Positions 25,059 to 33,354 of a DNA stretch of 33,988 nt are shown here, piece by piece. The stretch comes from Gemmatimonadota bacterium. Its GTDB lineage: Bacteria; Latescibacterota; UBA2968. Both the position numbers and the translations under genes were made by a program. The DNA lies in assembly GCA_026706845.1 (NCBI GenBank), contig JAPOXY010000092.1, positions 1 to 33,988 on the forward strand, given 5' to 3'. A model generated the notes under the pieces. It was not told where the DNA came from, made no database searches, and saw only the letters and a list, made by a program, of their open reading frames with translations. Every line of letters starts with the position of its first letter. Position 1 is the first letter of the stretch.

Positions 25059-25584
25059 AAAACAGCGTTGGCTGAATCACGCCTTCATGCGTTAAGAGAA
25101 ATCTTTTCTTGTCCATCCCTCCAGCATATCCCGTGAGATGACCAGATGCGCCGATTACGCGGTGACACGGTACCACTATTGCTACAGGATTTTTGCCATT
25201 GGCCGCGCCCACGGCTTGCGATGCGTCCGTATTGCCCAGTGCACGGGCGATGTCGCCATAGGTTCGCGTCTCTCCAAAGGGTATTTCCAACAGTAATTCC
25301 CACACGCGCTTTTGAAAATCTGTTCCTCGCAAATCCAACGGCAAATCAAAAACTTTCAGCGTTCCTTCGAAATACATCGCGAGTTGTTCGTCCGCCGTAT
25401 TTATGATGGGATGATTCACAGCGCGAGGGAAATTTATCTTCGCCTGTTCCGTGCGATCACCTTCAAATGCAATTGCATGTACGCCATTATCTGAGGCCAA
25501 CACGGTCAACGGTCCCAGTGGACTTGCCATATCTTCCCAGGTGGTCCCTCGCGGTAATTGTTTGAATATCTGTAGATTGAACAC
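25054..25584 (-). CDS. ogt: Methylated-DNA--[protein]-cysteine S-methyltransferase
   Basis: This is an Ogt-type suicide repair protein that moves the methyl group from O6-methylguanine to its own cysteine. The active-site motif is IVVPCHRVIGASG, followed by LTGYAGGMDKKRFLL; the HTH-like stretch is FGETRTYGDIARALG. I chose the GTG at 25584 (176 residues), since GGAGG lies five bases upstream; the ATG at 25656 would give a longer N-terminus (MYVLLSIRP) with no family character. The gene converges on the HTH antitoxin gene. Confidence 0.9.
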   Translation of the reverse strand: MFNLQIFKQLPRGTTWEDMASPLGPLTVLASDNGVHAIAFEGDRTEQAKINFPRAVNHPIINTADEQLAMYFEGTLKVFDLPLDLRGTDFQKRVWELLLEIPFGETRTYGDIARALGNTDASQAVGAANGKNPVAIVVPCHRVIGASGHLTGYAGGMDKKRFLLTHEGVIQPTLFC

Positions 25585-25621
25585 AGCGACCTCCGTGGAT
25601 AAGTCTTGCCTTATATTATAC

Positions 25622-25660
25622 AAAAAAACGGGACGTATGCTCAAAAGAACATACATTCCG
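25622..25660 (-). terminator. Rho-independent terminator (minus strand)
   Basis: On the minus strand, arms CGGAATGTATG (25660-25650) and CATACGTCCCG (25639-25629) form a stem of 11 pairs with two imperfect positions and a 10-base loop, followed at once by seven T residues (25628-25622). This is a textbook intrinsic terminator. The only candidate gene it could end is the response-regulator remnant just upstream on the same strand. Confidence 0.7.
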
Positions 25661-25683
25661 TTAGGGGAGAAAGATGGACAGGT

Positions 25684-25764
25684 TTACTCAATCGGCTTAA
25701 AACAGTATCCCACGCCTCTCACTGTGCGGATCATTTCCTGTGCTGTGCCCAGTTTTACCTCATC
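25684..25764 (-). pseudogene. C-terminal remnant of an OmpR/PhoB-type response regulator
   Basis: A short minus-strand frame reads KLGTAQEMIRTVRGVGYCF and then KPIE before TAA at 25686-25684. RTVRGVGYxF is the hallmark end of the winged-helix DNA-binding domain of OmpR/PhoB-family regulators. Upstream of the fragment the frame has a stop (25767-25765) and no further domain is visible, so the receiver and most of the effector domain are lost. A terminator follows 24 bases later, as in an intact gene. Confidence 0.65.
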
Positions 25765-25905
25765 TCAATTCTTGAATCCCCTTGTATTCCGTGTTATATT
25801 GAGCGGTCAAGTTGTAGGCTCTTAACCATCTACATGGGCAGCGGTGTCACTGACGGCAGTCCCATTAACCCAGAGTTCTGATTCACTGAGTCTGACCTAC
25901 GGGTT

Positions 25906-25949
25906 TTATCCTGTTCATCCTTTCATCCTGCTTATCCTGATTCTGACAG
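25906..25949. repeat. TATCCTG/TTCATCC-type dispersed repeat
   Basis: The segment is built of near-repeats of TTATCCTG, TTCATCC and TTTCATCCTG with a period of about 8-10 bases. From general knowledge, stretches of this kind recur between genes of many bacteria. It ends a few bases before the start chosen for the DUF6785 gene and would otherwise be read as the hydrophobic, spurious N-terminus of a longer frame from 25844. The gap 25585-25954 holds only this, the response-regulator remnant and the terminator. Confidence 0.55.
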
Positions 25950-25954
25950 TTTTC

Positions 25955-27910
25955 ATGGCCCTTTCATCTGAAATACAAGCTGAAACATCTCCCGCTCCGG
26001 ATACGATAACGTTTCGGTCTATTTTGTTGGGGTTGGTGACCATTGCGGTTGCGACGTGGTATATGAGTTATTTTGCGGGGAATCTGGTTAAGAGCTATTT
26101 GCCCGTGGCTGCTTTGATTCCCTTTGTGATGTGGGTGGGGATCAATGTGGGGTTGATTCATTTCGCGCCGCGATTCGCGCTGTCTCGCATTGAGTTGCTC
26201 ACGATTTTTTCGATGATGTGGATTGTCGGCAGTTTGCCAGCGGTGGGGTGGGGGTTTTATGCGGTGAGTCTGATTCCGTCGCCCGAGTTTTTCGCCTCGC
26301 CGGAAAATCGCTTGCGAGATACGGTCATTCCCTTTTTGCCCAGGTGGTTCTTTTTGGACGCCAATATACCCGATGTGCGGGCGGTGTACACCGGGCGTCA
26401 TCGCGGCGACCCCGTGCCGTGGTTGCTGTGGGTGCGGCCTTTTTTCTGGTGGTTTGTCGGCTGTATTAGCGCGGTGATGGCGGGTTTTTTTGGCAGCGTG
26501 CTTTTTTTTAAGCAGTGGCAGGAAAAAGAGCGTCTGGTCTTTCCCATGTCCGAATTTCCTGTGGCTTTGATCGAGGGCGCAGATGAAGGCCGCGTGCCCG
26601 CTGTGTTGCGAGACAAAATTTTCTGGATTGGGTTCTGGTGTGTGGGCGGTGTGATTTGCTGGAATATTGTGGGCTATTTTCAACTGAATATGCCCCGGAT
26701 TACGATTTTTGATCACTATCTTACCAAAGCCGTGGATTTGGGTCCGTATTTTCCTGCGTATTATTTGCGCGTGCAACCGCTGATTATGGGCCTGGCATAT
26801 CTTTGTCCGGCCGATATTTTGTTCAGTGTGTGGTTTTACAATGTGATCAATATTTTTAAGGTTGGGCTGCTGAATCGAACGGGCTTTACGGTGGGATTAG
26901 AGGGGCAGCCTGCTAAGGCCGGTGAGATTGCGATGCTCGAGATGCACGGCGCGCTGGCTTGCCTGGTGCTGTGGTCGGTGTGGGTTGCGCGGAAGCACTT
27001 AAGGGAGACGGTGCAAAAGGCTTTGAACCGTTCCCGCGCAGTTGATGATGGCGTGCCCGTTACGTATCGCACGGCATGGGTTGGGCTGGGGTTGGCAACG
27101 GTTGGTGTCGGCGGCTGGATGATGTCCTCGGGAGTGGGGTTCTGGGCGATGGTGGGGCAACTCATTCTGATGTTTATGTGTTATTTCGGCATTGCGAAAT
27201 ACGCGGCCGCAACCGGATTTACCTATCTCAATCCCGCTGGTGGTAAAGGCGTGGCGCTGATTCACTCTGTGATTGGTACGTCGAGGCTTTCGCCCACGTC
27301 GCAGTCGATGCTAATTCTGTTCAATCGCAATGTGTTTTTGGGAGCCTCAATCCGAACGACCTGTCTGGCTGCTATTCCGCATATTTTTCGCATGTTTGGC
27401 AATTCGCTGCGCCGGCATCCGTGGATATGGGGGATGGTGCCGCTGGCGTATTTGGTCGGGTATATGAGTGCGGGTGGTTTTTATTTGTTTCGGTGTTATG
27501 ACGAAGGCGGGTTGAATGGGCTGCTGGTGTCGTGGCCTATGGATTCACTCATTTCGCGGGTGCCCTATATTGAGGGCAGCAAAATATCGGTTTTTGATAC
27601 GCAAAAGCTCGGTGTGTGGTTGTTTGGTTTTGCAGAAGCAGGTGTTTTGACTTATTTGCGTTCGCAGTTTGCGTGGTGGCCTTTTCATCCAGTCGCCATT
27701 GCGTTTCCGCCCGGGCGATATGCGTTTTGTTTGTTGCTCGTGTGGCTGGTGAAGGTGGCTGTGTTGCGATTTGGGGGCGTGCAGCTTTACAGGCGGTCGC
27801 TGCCGTTCTGGTATGGCGCTATTGTCGGGTATTTATTTGGCATTGCGCTATCGAGTGTTGTGGATGCGATCTGGTTTCCAGATAGCAGGCATTTTGTTCA
27901 CGGTTGGTAA
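25955..27910 (+). CDS. DUF6785-family polytopic membrane protein
   Basis: The 651-residue protein has many hydrophobic segments spread over its whole length (for example LLGLVTIAVATWYMSYFA, PFFWWFVGCISAVMAGFFG, GAIVGYLFGIALSSVV), so it is an inner-membrane protein with about a dozen or more helices. The pattern and motifs such as FPMSEFPVALIEG and GKGVALIHSVIGTSRLSP recall the DUF6784/DUF6785 proteins common in planctomycete- and Latescibacterota-like genomes, with unknown function; transport is a fair guess. The start at 25955 (MALSSEIQAE) has no good ribosome site, so it is uncertain. Downstream genes encode a DUF3604 protein and a TIM barrel. Confidence 0.8.
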   Translation: MALSSEIQAETSPAPDTITFRSILLGLVTIAVATWYMSYFAGNLVKSYLPVAALIPFVMWVGINVGLIHFAPRFALSRIELLTIFSMMWIVGSLPAVGWGFYAVSLIPSPEFFASPENRLRDTVIPFLPRWFFLDANIPDVRAVYTGRHRGDPVPWLLWVRPFFWWFVGCISAVMAGFFGSVLFFKQWQEKERLVFPMSEFPVALIEGADEGRVPAVLRDKIFWIGFWCVGGVICWNIVGYFQLNMPRITIFDHYLTKAVDLGPYFPAYYLRVQPLIMGLAYLCPADILFSVWFYNVINIFKVGLLNRTGFTVGLEGQPAKAGEIAMLEMHGALACLVLWSVWVARKHLRETVQKALNRSRAVDDGVPVTYRTAWVGLGLATVGVGGWMMSSGVGFWAMVGQLILMFMCYFGIAKYAAATGFTYLNPAGGKGVALIHSVIGTSRLSPTSQSMLILFNRNVFLGASIRTTCLAAIPHIFRMFGNSLRRHPWIWGMVPLAYLVGYMSAGGFYLFRCYDEGGLNGLLVSWPMDSLISRVPYIEGSKISVFDTQKLGVWLFGFAEAGVLTYLRSQFAWWPFHPVAIAFPPGRYAFCLLLVWLVKVAVLRFGGVQLYRRSLPFWYGAIVGYLFGIALSSVVDAIWFPDSRHFVHGW

Positions 27911-27924
27911 AGGGGAGTGCGATT

Positions 27925-30147
27925 ATGTCTGATGCAGAAGTAAAAAAGTTATATGGGAGTGCGACAGTGAGCCCGTCGGAAGATGTGGTGGCCGGGTCCT
28001 ATGGCACGTGGACGCTGACTTATACGGCAGGAGAAAAAGGGGTTGCGAAAGGAGGGGCAATTCGGATTTATACGGATGCGGATTCAGACCGCGCAACGCC
28101 TCAGATGGATGATCCCGCAGGGGAAGATTATTTGACGATTGACGTGCCGAGAGAAGCGCGTGTAGGCGCGCTGGTGCAGAGTATGATGTCGCTTTTGCTG
28201 ACTGTAAATGGGCGCGCTTTGGCAGCGGGCGAGCAGGTCTCGGTGACTTATGGCGATACGACAGGCGGCGGACCGGGGTTTCGGTCACAGACTTTTGCCG
28301 AGGCGCAGCACTTTTTCTGGGTGGCGGTTGATGCGGGAGATGGCGAGGCCGAGATATTACCCGATCCGCCGTCTTTGCGCATTGTGGGGGGCGAGGCTGT
28401 GAAGCTGGTGGTCAATGCGCCGTCTATTGTCGCGTCTGGCAAACCGTTTCGCATTCAGGTCAAGGCCGAAGATGCCTGGGGGAATCCAGCGGTCTCTTAT
28501 CGCGGGAATGTGGTGCTCAATGGCAATGATGTGCGCGTGCCGCAAACCGTGAGCTTTGGCGATGCAGACGGGGGCGTGCGGTGGATGGATGAATGTGTGG
28601 TGGAGCGCGGGGGGATTCACCGTGTCGATGCCGACGATGGCACACTGGTCGCGCAGAGCAACCCGATTGCATGCCGCAATACAGCACCGCAATTCGCGCT
28701 GTATTGGGGAGACTCACACGGTGGTCAGGTGGCTATGGCGGAGAAGATTCCCGATTTTTTCAGGTACGCACGAGATGTTGCAGCCATTCACTTTGCGGGA
28801 TACCAGCGCAATGATCACGTTTTGAGCAAACGCGATTGGGTGTTGCAGCAAGAAACGGAACGCGCGTATAATCAGCCGGGGCAATTTGTCGCTTTGCCGG
28901 GCTTTGAGTGGTCGGCACAAACCACGCGGGGCGGGCATCACAATGTGTATTTTCGGCGGCACGATCAGCCGATCCGCCGGTCCGGACACGAGGGATTGGA
29001 TGACAAGTCGGACGAAGATACGGATTTGAGGCACATTACAGAGGTCTATGAAGCGTATCGCGGGACGGATACGGTGATTACGGCTCATGTGGGGGGCGAG
29101 CATTCCGATTTGCAATACCACGATCCCTATCTGGAACCCGCTGTGGAAGTGACGTCGGATCACGGGACATTTGAGTGGATTTTGCAGGAGACACTTGAGC
29201 GCAATTATCGCATGGGATTTTTCGGCGGGAGTGATAGCCACAACGGGCGACCGGGCGGGGATACGCCGGGTTTTCAGCACCGGCGTTATGCCAAGGCGGG
29301 ATTGGCTGCGGTGTATGCACCCGAGTTGACGATTGAGAGTGTTCTGGACGCGTACAAAGCGCGGCGTATTTACGCGACGACAGGTGCGCGGATTTTGCTG
29401 CATACTTCGTGTGAGGACCATTGGATGGGGGAGGAGTTCACAACGGGAAATACACCGCGTATCTCGGCTTTTGTAGCGGGTACTGCGCCGTATGAATCTG
29501 TGGAATTGTATCGCGGATTGGAACGGATTTACAGCCATCCGATTGAAGGGGCAAAAGACCGCAATCGCGTGCGTATTTTGTGGGAGGGCGCGAGTCGCAA
29601 GAGCAGTTATTCCGGCGTGATCTGGGAGGGTACACTGAGGGTTTCTGGGCGCGCGATTAATGGTGTTGAAAAGATCCGGTTTGACAGTCCGCGATCTCGC
29701 GTTTTTGATGTGTCCGATGAGGGGTTGCGCTGGTATTCTGTGGCGTGTGGGTATCGCAGTGGTCTTATTATCGACTTGCCGGGCGATGGCGACGTGGATA
29801 TTGAATGCGTGGTGAATACTTCGGTTATTACCGGTCCCTTGTTCGGCGATCAGGGTATTAAACCGCCGAGGCGCATGTCTTATGCACCGGCTGAAAAGGT
29901 CGGATTTCACGTTGGGTCAAGTGATCTGGAAAATGGTCCGGTGACAATGGAACTGGGACCATTGAATCGGCGCGTGACCATTGATTTCGCGCCCGAGGCA
30001 CAGGCCGCGGGAGAGGTGTCGTTCGATTTTACTGATGAAGACGCAAAGCCGGGCATTAATCCGTATTATGTTCGCGTGGTACAAACCGATATGGAGATGG
30101 CCTGGAGCAGTCCAATTTTTGTGGATTATGCCGTGGAGGAGGATTGA
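27925..30147 (+). CDS. DUF3604 domain-containing protein (PHP-like metal-dependent fold)
   Basis: The 740-residue protein has an N-terminal beta-rich part (about 1-250) and a DUF3604/PHP-like middle region. Metal-binding-type motifs are YWGDSHGGQ, GFEWSAQTTRGGHHNVY, VITAHVGGEH and GGSDSHNGRPG; GLAAVYAPELTIESVLDAY and RRIYATTGARILL are also typical. GGGGAG precedes the ATG at 27925. No signal peptide is seen. The DUF3604 family has no settled activity; the PHP-like motifs suggest hydrolysis of a phosphoester or similar bond. The stop is immediately followed by the TIM-barrel ATG. Confidence 0.85.
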   Translation: MSDAEVKKLYGSATVSPSEDVVAGSYGTWTLTYTAGEKGVAKGGAIRIYTDADSDRATPQMDDPAGEDYLTIDVPREARVGALVQSMMSLLLTVNGRALAAGEQVSVTYGDTTGGGPGFRSQTFAEAQHFFWVAVDAGDGEAEILPDPPSLRIVGGEAVKLVVNAPSIVASGKPFRIQVKAEDAWGNPAVSYRGNVVLNGNDVRVPQTVSFGDADGGVRWMDECVVERGGIHRVDADDGTLVAQSNPIACRNTAPQFALYWGDSHGGQVAMAEKIPDFFRYARDVAAIHFAGYQRNDHVLSKRDWVLQQETERAYNQPGQFVALPGFEWSAQTTRGGHHNVYFRRHDQPIRRSGHEGLDDKSDEDTDLRHITEVYEAYRGTDTVITAHVGGEHSDLQYHDPYLEPAVEVTSDHGTFEWILQETLERNYRMGFFGGSDSHNGRPGGDTPGFQHRRYAKAGLAAVYAPELTIESVLDAYKARRIYATTGARILLHTSCEDHWMGEEFTTGNTPRISAFVAGTAPYESVELYRGLERIYSHPIEGAKDRNRVRILWEGASRKSSYSGVIWEGTLRVSGRAINGVEKIRFDSPRSRVFDVSDEGLRWYSVACGYRSGLIIDLPGDGDVDIECVVNTSVITGPLFGDQGIKPPRRMSYAPAEKVGFHVGSSDLENGPVTMELGPLNRRVTIDFAPEAQAAGEVSFDFTDEDAKPGINPYYVRVVQTDMEMAWSSPIFVDYAVEED

Positions 30148-30148
30148 A

Positions 30149-30943
30149 ATGGATGTGACGCGCATTTCAGCGTGTAGTTTTCCGCTTCGGGAAAGAGATC
30201 TGGATTATACTTTCAAGGTGATTTCCGAGGCGGGGTTTGACAAAATTGATCTGGTGGGGCGCATGCCGCATTTTTCGGTGACTGATCCCGATTACGATAT
30301 GGACGAACTGTGTCGGGTATGCGATAAGTACGGCGTGGTGTTAGCAAATATCGGGTCGTACTGCGGGCGAGATTTTGTCGCCGATTCGGAAGATGACAGG
30401 CAGGCTGCAATGGATGAAATGAAAAAGACGCTGGATGTGGGGAAGGCGTTTGGTTCAAAGTCCATTCGCATTATGCCGGGTGATGGCAAACGCGCTTCGA
30501 TTGATACGATAGTGCCCTATTTTCAGGAATCCGCGGAGTACGCCGAGAAATTGGGTATTTACATGGGGATTGAGAATCACGGCACTGAAATTTCTGGCAA
30601 TCCAGAGGCCTGTCAGGAGATTTGTGAGAAGGTCGATTCAGAGTATTTTGGGATTTTGTACGAGCCGTGTAATTTGATGGCTGCAGGTGCAGATTATAAG
30701 TCTGCTTTTGATGTTTTTAAGGATTATATCGTGCATGTGCATATCAAGGATGGCGATTACAACTCGGAAGGGAAGTGGGAGCGGTGCATGCTCGGTGACG
30801 GTATTATCGATTATCACTGGGTGTGGGATCAGGTGGAAGCACTGGGCTACGATCGGGACTATGCACTGGAGTTTGAGGTGGGCGATATCGAACCCGTGGA
30901 GACGGGGTACCGGAAGTGGTATGAGACGTGGGAGAAGGCGTGA
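30149..30943 (+). CDS. Sugar phosphate isomerase/epimerase family TIM-barrel protein
   Basis: The 264-residue xylose-isomerase-like barrel has metal-ligand strands MGIENHGTEISG, ILYEPCNLMAAG, VHVHIKDGD and LEFEVGDIEP, the usual Glu, Asp/Glu, His and Glu positions. The ATG at 30149 lies one base after the DUF3604 stop and has GGAGGAGG upstream, so it is certainly the start; the longer frame from 29981 overlaps the DUF3604 gene. It is the last gene of the DUF6785-DUF3604 operon, suggesting metabolism of a transported sugar-like compound. Confidence 0.88.
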   Translation: MDVTRISACSFPLRERDLDYTFKVISEAGFDKIDLVGRMPHFSVTDPDYDMDELCRVCDKYGVVLANIGSYCGRDFVADSEDDRQAAMDEMKKTLDVGKAFGSKSIRIMPGDGKRASIDTIVPYFQESAEYAEKLGIYMGIENHGTEISGNPEACQEICEKVDSEYFGILYEPCNLMAAGADYKSAFDVFKDYIVHVHIKDGDYNSEGKWERCMLGDGIIDYHWVWDQVEALGYDRDYALEFEVGDIEPVETGYRKWYETWEKA

Positions 30944-30984
30944 GAAGGTAGAAGTTTGAAGGGAGATGACCGTTGATCGCGGCT

Positions 30985-31659
30985 TTACAATACCGCAATT
31001 GCCGCGTCGAGGCGGGGGAGTATGCGGTCGGCGTTGTCGTGATTTTGATGTGCGGTGAAGAAATTGGGCACGGCGAAGACGGTCATGCCAGCGGCTTTTC
31101 CAGATTGTACGCCTGCGGCACTGTCTTCAAATACGACACAGGTTTCGGGCGGGACATCGAGTTTTGCGGCGGTTTTGAGGTAGATTTCCGGGTCGGGTTT
31201 GGTATGGGTGACGTCACTGCCCGAAAAAATAGCGCCAAATATGTCGTGGAGCGCGTTGGCATTTACATAGGGCAAGACGCCGTTTTGAAGTGTCGCCTGC
31301 ATGCGCTGGCGCGGTGTGGATGATGCAATGCCGAGTTTGTAGTGTTTGTTTTGAAGATGTGATAGCAGGTCGAGAAAACCAGGCATGAGGTCAATTTGTT
31401 CGGGGTTTGAGATCGCGGTTTCAAATCGGGTCATCCAGGCTTCGTGGAAGTCTTCGGGACGGATCGGCAAGTCGTAGCGTTCGACGGCGTCTGCGCTGTT
31501 GCTTTCTACGGGATGTCCAACACAGCGCACATAACCTTCGCGCGGTATGTCAATTCCCAGTTCGTTGAGGGTCTGGTTATAGGTGTTGTAATAAATATTT
31601 TCCGTATCGACAATCAGGCCGTCCATATCAAATATGACGGCCTGGTATGGTTTAGGCAT
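30985..31659 (-). CDS. HAD family hydrolase, beta-phosphoglucomutase-like
   Basis: The 224-residue protein has the nucleophile motif VIFDMDGLIVDTENIYY, motif II in LGIASSTPRQRM, and the motifs KPDPEIYLKTAAKLDV and CVVFEDSAAGVQSGKAAGM of the beta-phosphoglucomutase / phosphatase subfamily. Length is normal. It converges on the TIM-barrel gene and lies nine bases before the stop of the DUF5615 gene in genome order. A sugar-phosphate phosphatase or mutase activity is likely; the exact substrate is unknown. Confidence 0.9.
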   Translation of the reverse strand: MPKPYQAVIFDMDGLIVDTENIYYNTYNQTLNELGIDIPREGYVRCVGHPVESNSADAVERYDLPIRPEDFHEAWMTRFETAISNPEQIDLMPGFLDLLSHLQNKHYKLGIASSTPRQRMQATLQNGVLPYVNANALHDIFGAIFSGSDVTHTKPDPEIYLKTAAKLDVPPETCVVFEDSAAGVQSGKAAGMTVFAVPNFFTAHQNHDNADRILPRLDAAIAVL

Positions 31660-31668
31660 GATTTTGTC

Positions 31669-32007
31669 CTACAAGCTCAAGGTGAGAAGGGAGTCTTCAT
31701 TCTGGTCGTCAAGAAAAGTTACGATCCGGTCTTTGTTCCGCAACAATAAGTCGGCAACCTGATTGTTCCCAGCATTTTTCCCTACAAGCCATACTACTTT
31801 TGGCGGATGACCTTGGGAGAAACTGAGTTGAGGAAAGTCTTTATCCCTTGACACGATTGCAAAACCCTGTTTGGCGGCGTAAGCCCAAATCGCTGGATCA
31901 GGTTGGCTCTGAAGACCAACTTGCTTGATACTGGCGGTGCCGGGAAAGGCTTCCGCAAGCCGCGCTACGAGTCGATGGCTCAGGTTCTCATCAAGAAGAA
32001 GTTTCAC
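31669..32007 (-). CDS. DUF5615 PIN-like toxin
   Basis: The 112-residue protein has the DUF5615 (Mut7-C/PIN-like) signature: MKLLLDENLSHRLVARLAEA at the start and AIVSRDKDFPQLS in the middle, each carrying a conserved aspartate, with KVVWLVGKNAGN after it. Family members are the toxin halves of TA pairs, normally encoded directly after a DUF433 antitoxin. Here the ATG overlaps the stop of the PIN-DUF433 fusion gene by four bases, exactly the place of the usual antitoxin. Confidence 0.85.
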   Translation of the reverse strand: MKLLLDENLSHRLVARLAEAFPGTASIKQVGLQSQPDPAIWAYAAKQGFAIVSRDKDFPQLSFSQGHPPKVVWLVGKNAGNNQVADLLLRNKDRIVTFLDDQNEDSLLTLSL

Positions 32008-33167
32008 GTTGTGGCACTGGATTCAAATTGGAGTTTATGGAAATCGGAAAAATCCCGTGCAGCGCGGATGTGCTGCGGCGTTAGATCCGGAAAATCAACT
32101 AATAGTTCATCCTCAGTCATTCCCCCAGCCAGGTATTCCAATATGTCATAGACGGTAATTCGGGTGCCTTTGAAGCAGGGCTTGCCACTACGGACAAAAG
32201 GTCGAGGCTCAATATAGTTTTTGAAGCTCATTTTGCCATACTTCGCGGCATCTTCCCGTAGATGAATCCCGCCTTTAGCCCGTGTAATTTCACTGGATCC
32301 ATAGTTACGTATTCTTAGGGCGAAATTTGCGGCATTCGCAAGGGCGATCCATTTCTTTTCTTTTGTGGCTATAACGTGGTCATCATCAGTCGCGTAAAGA
32401 AAGAAATCAATATCCCCACTATCGTTTTTTTCAGGCAAAATCCCTTCAGTCATCAGGCGAATCAAATATTGCGTGTACATGTGGGCGTAGCACTCTACCC
32501 TGGGAATGGCATCGGTAAGTCGTTGGGCAGAGAATACACGGACGTCATCCTTATCTGCTTGGACAAAAGCACGTATCTGGCAGGCGGATATGGCTTGGGT
32601 AAGCCACTCTTCTGACCGCATTCCGGCGAGGAATCTCTCCTTCTCTTCGCCTCGCAGTTTAGGTACAGACGAAGACCGCTTTTTTGGATCTTTGGCGTAC
32701 CACTTTTGAAATCCGGAGATATTTTCCGCCATCAAGGAGATGAGAGCATCCACCCACTCTTGCTCGCCCTTCTCGCGCCATGTCGCTGTAAACGGTACAT
32801 CCAGGCTCCATCGGTCACGAAGTTCGTAGTTCGGTACGCTTCTGCGAACTTCCTCAAGGCTTTGACCTGTGGCTAAGGCTTGGACAGCGTCGGAATATGA
32901 GGATATAGGTTCCGCCAACTTGTAACCAAATACCATAGCCAGATGCGATTCGGGATCCGGAAGTTCGTCTATCCGGTGCTTGAGAATGACTTTAGCCGCT
33001 GCCTTTCGATCTGCAAAAGATCTGTTGTTAAGTTTAGATACCAACTCAATGATTGAGATGGGAGAGTAACAGAGGTGCTCTCCAGGTTTTTTGACATCCT
33101 CAATGCAGATGCGATTCAGTCCTATGTCGTAAAGCACATTCGTATCAAAAATCACTGTCTTCGCCAT
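32004..33167 (-). CDS. Fusion of an N-terminal PIN-like nuclease to a C-terminal DUF433 domain
   Basis: The 387-residue protein starts MAKTVIFDTNVLYDIG, a PIN-domain opening with Asp8 and Asn10, Glu41 in SIIELVSKL and an acidic cluster (Asp252, 254, 261-263) that could complete the metal site. The last 75 residues (from Met313) are a full DUF433 domain: GKPCFKGTRITVYDILEYL and GMTEDELLVDFPDLTP. No strong ribosome site precedes Met313 (ATG at 32231), so one fused protein is likely. DUF433 normally stands alone as antitoxin to DUF5615; this gene is followed by DUF5615 with an ATGA overlap. It overlaps the small gene upstream by 23 bases. Confidence 0.83.
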   Translation of the reverse strand: MAKTVIFDTNVLYDIGLNRICIEDVKKPGEHLCYSPISIIELVSKLNNRSFADRKAAAKVILKHRIDELPDPESHLAMVFGYKLAEPISSYSDAVQALATGQSLEEVRRSVPNYELRDRWSLDVPFTATWREKGEQEWVDALISLMAENISGFQKWYAKDPKKRSSSVPKLRGEEKERFLAGMRSEEWLTQAISACQIRAFVQADKDDVRVFSAQRLTDAIPRVECYAHMYTQYLIRLMTEGILPEKNDSGDIDFFLYATDDDHVIATKEKKWIALANAANFALRIRNYGSSEITRAKGGIHLREDAAKYGKMSFKNYIEPRPFVRSGKPCFKGTRITVYDILEYLAGGMTEDELLVDFPDLTPQHIRAARDFSDFHKLQFESSATT

Positions 33168-33354
33168 GTTGTGCTCCTTTTTGTTTCCCTTCCCGACGCA
33201 GGTCTTTGTGAGGAGAGACAGTGCTTACTACGCGACTGCCATCTTGTATTTCAGCGGCTTTATAGCGGGCCACCAATTGGTTGAGATCGCCGCCGCTCTC
33301 TTCCAAGAGTTTCTGCCTCGTCTGGTGAATTTCTTCAACAATGGAATCACGCAA
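33145..33354 (-). CDS. Small antitoxin-like protein (start TTG)
   Basis: The 69-residue protein starts with TTG at 33354, supported by GGAGG five bases upstream, and reads MRDSIVEEIHQTRQKLLEES followed by GGDLNQLVARYK. This pattern (xDxIVEEVxxxRE...L..YDLxALxxxxKxxE) is common among small proteins encoded next to VapC-type PIN toxins. The C-terminal tail (about 45-69) is basic and not conserved to my eye. It overlaps the PIN-DUF433 gene by 23 bases, suggesting coupled translation and a role as its antitoxin, and directly follows the PIN-tail remnant. Confidence 0.7.
   Translation of the reverse strand: MRDSIVEEIHQTRQKLLEESGGDLNQLVARYKAAEIQDGSRVVSTVSPHKDLRREGKQKGAQHGEDSDF

Noticed and set aside
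25844-25954. Longer N-terminus of the DUF6785 protein
   Set aside because: The added residues (HPFILLILILTV and neighbours) are a translation of the TATCCTG-type repeat and have no family character.
26000-29910. Long opposite-strand frames over the DUF6785 and DUF3604 genes
   Set aside because: Arg/His/Pro-rich translations with no domain, typical shadows of GC-biased coding sequence; the plus-strand genes have clear motifs.
32231-32260. Separate DUF433 gene starting at ATG 32231
   Set aside because: The ATG lacks a clear Shine-Dalgarno sequence and the frame is continuous with the PIN part, so a fusion is more likely; not fully excluded.
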